A program made the translations under genes and the position numbers. From the NCBI RefSeq assembly GCF_014851395.1, contig NW_024040928.1, positions 8,929,728 to 8,993,727 on the forward strand: 64,000 bases of DNA, in the 5' to 3' direction. A model generated the notes under the pieces. It did not search any database. It was not told the DNA's origin and saw only the letters and a list, made by a program, of their open reading frames with translations. The stretch comes from Micropterus salmoides. Lineage: Eukaryota; Chordata; Actinopteri; Centrarchiformes; Centrarchidae. Shown here in pieces: positions 55,801 through 64,000 of the stretch. Every line of letters starts with the position of its first letter. The first letter of the stretch is position 1.

Positions 55801-55983
55801 CAAACCGAAGGCTCTTTTGAGAAAGTCAAGTACTAAAATCCAATTTCCCAATCAGCTGTGCCTCACACTCCTTGTAAAATCATCATATAGCTAAACTAAA
55901 CACAACAGGGCCACAAATATGAGCTTCTGTGTCATTTTAGCAATGCGTAATTACGCACCAGTCATATGCACATCTGAAAATGA

Positions 55984-56463
55984 CAGTGGTGGAATAAAAT
56001 TAAGTACACTTTCTCAAATACTACACTTAGGTACACATTTGAGGTACTTGTGCTGTTTCCATATTATGCTACTTCACACTGCTACTCCACTACATTTCAG
56101 GGGGAAATATTACATATACAATAATTTCTCTGGCAGCTTTGGCTACTTTGCAGATTCATATAAAACATATGATGAACTTAATAAATCTGAGGCACTGTTA
56201 CAGATTAGACTGCCAACACTAGCTATATAAAGTAGTTAAAATTAGCTCTTCTTCCACCAACTAAAACAGTAAAATGCTACCTATACATTGATGCATCAGT
56301 AATAATACTCCAGCTACACTATCAATAACACAATATATAATAGTATAACAGTCACAGGGCCCATAGTTTCTGTATTATGAATACTTTCATATTTATAATG
56401 TATTGTGCATTTATATATGTATAGTTGCTTTTACTTAAAGATCTGAATACTTGTCCATCACTG
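55984..56463 (+). mobile_element. hAT-like MITE of a common teleost family
   Basis: 480 bp. Begins CAGTGGTGGAATAAAATTAA, contains CTACTCCACTACATTTCAG and GATGCATCAGTAATAATACT, and ends ACTTGTCCATCACTG, inverted CAGTGATGGACAAG. Flanking octamers GAAAATGA and TAAAATAA agree at six of eight positions, consistent with a decayed 8-bp duplication. It is non-coding. Confidence 0.7.
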
Positions 56464-59220
56464 TAAAATAAATGAATGATGAAAAATTATGAAAGTTGCA
56501 CACCATGCCTTTTCCAAAAGCAAAGCCAAAACAAAAATCACATATTTTGATGAAGTTTAAAAAGCACTAATGGCATCTTCATCCCTATATAATTACAACT
56601 TCCCACTGTGAGCAAACTAATCTCTTCAAATAAAAATGAAAAAACAATTGTGTGCTTTTATTTTAGTGTGGATGCTGCTCTGAAGGCAGTGAGTAAGCCT
56701 GCTTTGCCTGCCCCTCATGTGTCTACTGTAGAGGGCATCATCTACCCTCTGTGAGACTCCATATCTCAGCCAGCTCTCATCAGCCACCCCACCCTCTGTC
56801 CTGATTACCCATCAGTCTCCCAATGAGTCTTTTTTGAGTGCCACATCACACAGCAACATGTGTATTGCCACTCTGTGTTCCTTTTCCATTGCTCCGAAAC
56901 AGACTTTTATTGCCGAGAGTCTTTAAGACAAAGCCTTTGATACTTTGGGCCTGTTTCAAAATAAAACGGACTACTGGGAGGCACAGCTGTCAAGTTATTC
57001 CTGTCAGGGCTTTTGCAGCTTCTTTTTATGCTGTTAAGTTAGATGTAGTCTTATGCGTTTTCTAATAAGACTTCGGTATTGAGAGACAAAAGAAGCACTA
57101 GAGCCTGAGTACTGAAAGTAACTTGAAATAACTTGACTTCTTGTGTTTCATAAGTACGTATATACGTGGGAGTGCACATGTCTGTTAGCATGTGTGTGTG
57201 TGTGTATGTGTCTGTGTGTGTGAGGATGTGGGAGGGATATATATAAAGTCTGAAAGCACTGACACGCATCTGGCACCTCGTCATGTGGATGGGGAGGAGG
57301 AGAAGAAAAAAAAAAAGAGTGATTGAGTTACACTTCCCCTCCGTGTGCCCCAAACACCAGAAATATGGTTCACATTGTCCAACATTCTCAAAGATCAACT
57401 AACAATTCATGGATGGATAAATGTGAATAGTAGTAATTAAATCTGTAATAGTGATAAACATGGCCTTGCTGGAACCGAGGAGCCGGTTATTCCAACAGAG
57501 TTAAGTTTCAGCTCCGATAATATCACTTTTTCACCGCTGAATACATTCAGGGCAATGTGGAAAACATCGACGAATTAAATTGAGGAAATGTTAGGGATGA
57601 AATAATAACAACCTATAAGTCAATTTCATGCCATCAGTTATTTTGTATGGTTTCCTCTTAAAAGACACATCAATGAGTACATTATGTAAATTACTCATTC
57701 CAGTTTTATCAAGACAATCAACTTGCACTCACATCTTCAGGCCACCTAATCAGTCAATAATTTGGATTTTCTGCACTCTGTTATAGTCTCATCAGAGGCA
57801 GCGGCAGGAAGAGCCTCTTGATTTTCCCAGCCTTATCCCAGGCCCCAAACACCACCCCCCCACCCCTTGCAGTGTAGTCGTGACTTAAACCCTGACAAGC
57901 TCGGCTCATCAAAGAGTGTTTGTCCCATCTGACTCCGCTTTGCTCTCCGCTGTACGTCCAGCATCTGTCTTCCAGCTCCCTACAGGATACGGCCCACATT
58001 CATACAGTAAGGCCTGCTGTCTGGCTTTCTGTCAGTCAGAGGTAGGGTGACCTCTGAGTTTAAAAGCCGTCGTTTGAAGTCCCGGAGATGTGAGGGAGAC
58101 ACGAGAAAAGGCGTTAATGTGCCAGAATACACTGTTCAATCAAAAAATACCACTTCCCCGCTTCAGTGTCCTGGATTTAACCCAGCCACGATTCAACTTG
58201 TGACTAAATGTGAATGCTGGACCTTTCATGCAGAATTGGACTTGAACTTTAAGGATATCTGACCTATCATGCTCAGTATTAACAGATTTAATATTATGTA
58301 GTAATGAATCTAGCATAAAGCTGTTCATTCAGTGCGGTTGCTGTTCGCCTGGTGCGCAGCTGGATCGTCTCTCTCAGCTCTGGTATTATTCATCTACTGT
58401 GTTACACTGGCTTGGAGTCATTGCACAGTAGGAGAAGTCACTAACAGTGAAGAACCACAGTATACCACATTGAGCAGGATGTGCATTTTATGATTTATGG
58501 TAATATTGTATTTCTGCCGCTCATTTTGAATGATTTGTTTTCAATAAAAATCAAACTCGGCCGACGCTCTCTGACAAATTTTCCTGTCGAGATATCAAGC
58601 GCGTGAAAAAAATGTTTCTGTTCTCATTCCCACTTGGAATGACAAAGACTGTGAACCGCTAATATGTATGCACACACGCTGCCTGTAATGTTGTCAGCAA
58701 ACTAACCATGCAGAATCTTTTCCCTCTACCCTTGTCTTTTTGTAAGAGTGCGTCTGTCAACTTCTTTACATCTCTCTTGCTGTTTGACACAAACAAACAG
58801 GCACTCAGAGGCTCGCGTGTCCTCACTATTAACACCTCATCAGGAAAGAAGACAGGACAAACAATGCTCAGCGTTGATACTATATCAAACATGACGCTAA
58901 GAAGTACATCAACAGTCCGGTGTAACAGTTTAAGCAGGACACACCCAGCTGCATGCGTTCCTGCTCAATAATGATATATTTGATTCCTTCACACACAAAA
59001 AAATATAAACACAACAGAGCAACACTCAAATTCCCTTCTTCTCCTTTTCACAAGCGCATACTCTCATTCAAGAGGAAAAGTAGGGCCACTTGAGACTCAG
59101 GATTAAGGCTACATTTCACAGTGGTGCATTTTTCAAGACACTTAATTATAGCTTTCTAGAGGAGGGCTGTGACGAGGCCCAGGCCTTTTCAGCTCTAACG
59201 GGATGTTTCCATGTTTGGCA

Positions 59221-59400
59221 GACCACCAGCCAAACCAGCCAAACCAGCCTGCCAGTGAACCAATCAGCGAGCCCACCAGGCTAGGCGGTAAAGCAGCCAG
59301 AGAGCCAGTCTACTAGTCAATCACCCGAACCAACCAGGGGAGCAGAGATACAGCCACGAAACTAGCCTGACGGTCAGACAGTTAGCGAAACCAACTAGCC
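59221..59400 (+). repeat. Cryptic CCAGC/CCAAC-rich repeat
   Basis: Short degenerate repetitions of ACCAGCCAA, CCAGTC and ACTAGCC. It is not a clean array. Confidence 0.45.
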
Positions 59401-59574
59401 AGCAGAGGAGGATGACGATGGGCAGAAACATTACTCCTCGTGACCTCATTGACACAACCTCGCCGACTCACATCCACACACTGATCCCAGATCACAGCTA
59501 AGCCCTTAATGACTGTTTGTCACCGAGCCTGTGACATCACCGTGAACTGTTAGGACGAGGACGGCACGTTCTGC

Positions 59575-59576
<2 letters not shown>

Positions 59577-59614
<38 letters not shown>

Positions 59615-59621
59615 TGTGTGC
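59577..59621. repeat. (GT)n microsatellite
   Basis: GT run with one interruption near its right end. Confidence 0.95.
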
Positions 59622-59872
59622 ATGCTCCCGAGCAACCATTTTCATGGGGCGCAATCCAAGTTTTGTATTAGACTTTGAGGCGGCTGGAGGGGGCTGCGCC
59701 TATAGAGCTTATGAATGTATTTATTTCTCAGCGAGGAAGTGAGATGCTGAAAGAGTTTGTCTGATATTTCACTCTGTTCTCAAAATGGGAAATGGCAGAG
59801 AGCAGCATGGAAAGAGATGGAGACATGGAGGGGGCGGCTGCTCACTGCTTGTGGCAGGAGGGTAGAGAAGGA

Positions 59873-59887
59873 GGGGGGGGGGGGGGG
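59873..59887 (+). repeat. Homopolymer run of 15 G
   Basis: Fifteen consecutive G after AAGGA. Confidence 0.9.
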
Positions 59888-60201
59888 TATAAAGACAATT
59901 TCCTCTCTGCTCTTATTGCTCTGACTGTCTGCCGCCTACCGCCTTCATGGAGGTCCCTAATTGAGATCACTTGTACTTAAAAATAGGAACAAAAAGGAAC
60001 TTCTGTGGGCTGGGAGATGGAGAGGAGAAAATAAAGCAGTAATATGTGACGAAGGCTGCCATTAAAGAGTCCCAATGATAGATCTGAGAGACTGGGGCAC
60101 AGAGCTGAGAGCTCTTTCTCTGTCTGCCAGGGAACCTTCAGATGTTGACGTGTCACACACCACCTGCTGTCACAGTGCGTGTGTAAGTGTGTATTTGTAG
60201 G

Positions 60202-60207
<6 letters not shown>

Positions 60208-60241
<34 letters not shown>
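60208..60241. repeat. (GT)n microsatellite
   Basis: About 17 pure GT units. A shorter GT tract follows at 60340-60357. Confidence 0.95.
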
Positions 60242-63200
60242 TTGGGTGGCTCTTTGAAGGGGTAGGGTGACAGTGCCCGGGGCTGAGGCCAGAAACATGC
60301 CAAAAGGGGGAGAGTTCAAGTTTTTCCACTTTTGTATGTGAGTGTGTGTGTGTGTGTTACAGTTTGTCTTTAAACAGCTGCAACTAAATATCTTAAAAGT
60401 CATCAGGCATATTAGGCCGCCCCACTCTATGCAGCCTTTGTGTCATTAGCTATGCTATTATTAGTCTTTCACTTCAATTCATCCGTTCCACCAATCAAAC
60501 CCTCCCTCGAGCTGCCTTTCCCAGACTCAGTCCCAGGGTGTCCCTAAGGCGTGCTGGTTTCGCTTCAAACCATCTATCACTCAATCAGGACTGATCATGC
60601 TATTAATCAAACAATGAGCCCCCTATCCTTGGAGACCAGTTTGAAGGATTGACTTGAAGGAAACGGAGCATATCCAGGAGTGGTACTGGACTACAGCTGG
60701 GAACAGGAACCCTGTAAAGAGCGTTTTTCTTGGACCGAGACCCTCTGTAGGTGCTAAAGACAATACAGACACTCGGGCTAGGCCAACATTCCACTTTACA
60801 CTTTCCCCTTCCTCTGTGTATTTCACTGGTCTACTTCCCCTCTGCAAACTAGCCGGCTAGTATCAAAATATTTATAGTACATCTGCAAGACATGCTGTTC
60901 TCATGTATCCAGGGGCGTTTAGCCCTGTGTTCATTATGCGAGGTAAAACTAATACCAGATTTATAGGGGGAGATTTCGCTCTGTTCTCCCTGTCCATGTA
61001 GTAGGATTGAGGATGATTTATGTGAGGTAAGGAGGCACAGGCGAGATAGATAGAGTGACTACACGAGAGGCAAACAGGCAGAGGCCAAGACTAGCACTCG
61101 CAGGGGGGCTATCGGCTATCACGCGCCCGTTTCCACTGCTCCTGTTTCGAGCATGGATGGGGGTAAGACAGGATGGACGGCGGCTGGAGACGGGGTGGGA
61201 AAGGAAGGAGACAGGAGGTAGGGATGTATGTATGTATATGCATGGAAGCAGGGTTAAGGAATGTCCACGTGCACTGGGTCCAAATTGATGTAAGGAGCTG
61301 TAGAGGAGGGCCAAATGGAGGAGGGGGGTGTTGGTGGGGAGTCTGTCATGGATGCTCAATTGCACACAGACATAAACATAGACGGTGTAAACCCACGCTT
61401 TGAAATGTACCATATGCATTTTTTGTCTTGCAGCATTTAAATGATTAAATATACTATCTGCTTTGCTTTGGCCGTCATCACAGACTGGGTATTGTGAATT
61501 TTAGTGACAGTAAGTCAACCCATGCATTGCTTTGCCACTTCAATTCTTGAGCAAATCAATGTCAAACCTGCCAGTTAGTGTGTCCAGCGCTGAGACAGCA
61601 ATTCAGACAAACAGGAAATGGAAAAAACGGGACCGAACAGGCACCGCATGGAGCCACAGCACTGGGTGTGCATCGAGCAACGGCACTCAGCGTCCGAGGG
61701 GATTGGATCTCCTTCTCTTTTTCCCGATCCCTTCCTGATCACAATCCAACTCGGAGGCGCTCCAAAAACACTGAGCCTGAACTCTGCAACTTGGAGCCAT
61801 ACATACTAGATTGAATTCCAAAACCAGACGTCAAAATTGCTCCAGGAAGCCTTGCCTTGTGAACATTTAGAGACGCCTTACATGTAGCATCTGATGCCCT
61901 GTGCGCTGAATGAGTTAACAAGTTAGGCTGAGAGTGTCACCGCTGATGCAGCACACTCAGAGATGGGCCTTTGCCGAAAACCTTAGCCTGTAATTATACT
62001 GAGCCTATTAGGCTACTGGTCAGAAATGACTCACAACAAGGTGGGGGTGTAGTGGGGGAGAAAAGGAAGGGTGGATGGAGTTCACTTTCATAGCTTCCAG
62101 CCCGAGATGTCCTCAAAATCAGTTCCAGTCATCTTTGCAATAGAGAGTTCGATGGAAGGGAAAGGGAAAAAATTATTTCACAGAAGATACATGACTATTG
62201 TCTGATTATGTGACCCATGACCCTGTACTTTCCACACACATTCAGAACTTCCTGGTTATTCCAGGACAAGGCCTTTTCATGTCGTGTCTACTCTGCCTCT
62301 TGTTGAGATTCAGATGACGCCAGCTTTACAGCGCCTAGATCGAGTCCTGAGCAGGGAGACTCATCGCCTGCCTGGTCCCACGGGGAACATCAATTACGTT
62401 GTGAAATGCTGTCCTTCAAACACAATCTATTCTGCGGTGTTGCATTATAGCAAAGCTGAGAATTTGAACGTCACACACATAAAAAATCCCTCTCTGGCAA
62501 CAGGGTTGTTGGGATGTGGTCTCGAGCTGACAATTAAATTGTCCGCTTGGAATATGCTGTCACTCTGGAAGCACGAGATTTATGGCAAATAATTTTGCGA
62601 GAACTGATCATCTTAAATGTTTCAGCTATATTTTATGGCATCATAGATCACTCTGATATGTTCTTGTGTTCTCCGGGGACTGAAAACTGTCCCCAGTAGT
62701 TGCAGAACTCATTTACAGACAATTAAAGAAGCTCCAAACAATTCAACCTCCTCTAACTGAACTGTTGCTGAAAAAGTCTTCTATCAGCACTAGGCTCATT
62801 TAGTAACTTTCCTGCAAAAGGGGAACATATTTGACACTTTACAAACCACAGAGCATTATCAAACAGTTCTCTGAACCCTCTTTCAGATCAAGCTAAGCAG
62901 CTTCTACCAGTAAAGAAAACCTTAAAATCATAATACAGGTATACAGGGTTAAAAGCTGTAAACATTAAACCTGTGTTTACATTGCAAGAGATTCTTTTTC
63001 ATCAGTAATTGCCTCACACTGTGAGCCTGATGATTGGGTAATATTTATGATAGGCCCTTAGGGCCTGCTTCCCTTTCAGTCTCTCTTATGTCTATAAAAT
63101 CTTTTACTCTTGGCTCAACTGTAGCACAGACAAGGTCCCATTAGAACCTGATTGTATATGTGCTTTTAAAGTGTGTCTCTATAGTGCTTTTAAAGTGCAC

Positions 63201-63246
63201 AGGCCATGTGCTTGTGTATGTATGTGATGTGGGTGTGTATACAGTA

Positions 63247-63268
63247 TGTGTGTGTGTGTGTGTGTGTA
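63247..63268. repeat. Short (GT)n microsatellite
   Basis: About 11 GT units. Confidence 0.9.
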
Positions 63269-64000
63269 GCAGTAAAGGGGCTGGCTCTGAGACTTTGGTT
63301 AACTGGACTATAATTTGGAGGCCCAGTGAAGACTCCCAGCAGCCTCTCACTGTTTGTTTACCAGAGAGACCAACTCTACTGTTTCTGCTGCATCTGCAGG
63401 GTCCTGCAGGAAAAGGCAGTGTTTATCTGTCTGGCTGTGTGTATGTGTGTGTATGCATGTGTGTGTGTAGGTGTAATCGTGTGTGTAATGTAGTTTTCAT
63501 GTGAAAGTGACATTTTGTTGAAATGGTAAATATAAATTTGTCTGTGGGCATTATAAAGACCATTTGGATCACAAATCTCCTTAAATTAACATATTTTCTA
63601 ATGTGCTTGTTTTTTAAGGAACGACTGCTTCTAATTAAGCTGAAAAACTCTGACATCCCCCATTCCCTTACTTTCCCACATCCACCTTTTAAGCTACAGT
63701 AAACCAAGGATAGAATACACATACGCCACCCTTTCTTTCCTGAAATGGTAACTTTGCCATAAATAAGAAAACAAAAAGAGCCCAACTTCACAAAAACACC
63801 CTCACATTAAAAAGTGCTTGTCAGCAAAAAATGACTGCTATTTTTGTTTGTGTTGAGAGTAATTCTCCCGAGACTAAGCTGCTCGCTTTCTGTCCCAATT
63901 GAGTTTTTCTTTTTTTTTCTCCCCCAAGCAGGAATAAAAAGAAAACAATGCAATTCAAAAGACCGGAGCTCCCAGCCTGTCATTTAGTTGTAACTTTGAA

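Larger units (their letters stand above)
55801..64000. other. DNA upstream of runx2 P2, probably the P1-P2 intron
   Basis: No coding exon could be supported on either strand. I looked for a P1 exon (MASNS start, NFFW end) and did not see it. Contents are a hAT-like MITE (55984-56463), (GT)n tracts (59577-59621, 60208-60241, 63247-63268), a 15-G run (59873-59887) and a CCAGC-type cryptic repeat (59221-59400). The stretches 57440-57660 and 58480-58610 look non-repetitive and could be conserved elements. Confidence 0.35.

Overview
This window is vertebrate nuclear DNA, almost certainly from a teleost fish and probably a percomorph. The evidence is split genes with phase-conserved exons, short fish-type introns beside long ones, many (GT)n tracts, an L2-type LINE, a Tc1-like transposon and several MITE families of a kind I know from teleost genomes. 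No bacterial, phage, CRISPR or viral system is visible. Nothing here looks like an undescribed molecular machine; the interest lies in the fine structure of two well-known genes and in the transposon archaeology around them.

Layout. 1-369 (+): the last two exons of a gene I cannot name. 370-10884: repeat-rich intergenic DNA with a perfect 21-bp-stem hairpin (2435-2483), a long TTAA-flanked MITE (about 3413-4768) and a nearly complete L2 LINE on the minus strand (about 5835-9890). 10885-23887 (+): clic5, with two alternative first exons (a long acidic 191-residue exon at 10885 and a short 17-residue exon at 17561) feeding five common exons. Its first intron holds a Tc1 transposon nested inside a palindromic MITE. 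23888-33747: intergenic DNA and the probable long runx2 3' UTR. 33748-54414 (-): runx2, six coding exons of the P2 (MRIPV) isoform, from the start codon at 54414 to the VWRPY terminus at 33748. 54415-64000: the P2 promoter region and the DNA further upstream, probably the P1-P2 intron, with a hAT-like MITE and microsatellites. The P1 exon was not found.

How the genes relate. clic5 and runx2 converge tail to tail, as CLIC5 and RUNX2 do in mammals, and the sequence details (TCAADSEIE in the CLIC C-terminus, the RUNX2-type C-terminus) favour CLIC5/RUNX2 over the paralogous CLIC4/RUNX3 and CLIC6/RUNX1 pairs. I cannot tell which teleost a/b copy this is. Spliced lengths are 420 and 246 aa for the two clic5 isoforms and 449 aa for runx2 P2, all in frame across every junction. 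One runx2 intron uses a GC-AG donor. The runx2 glutamine/alanine tract of mammals is reduced to one Q and four A. No functional link between the two neighbouring genes is implied by the sequence; their adjacency is an old vertebrate linkage.
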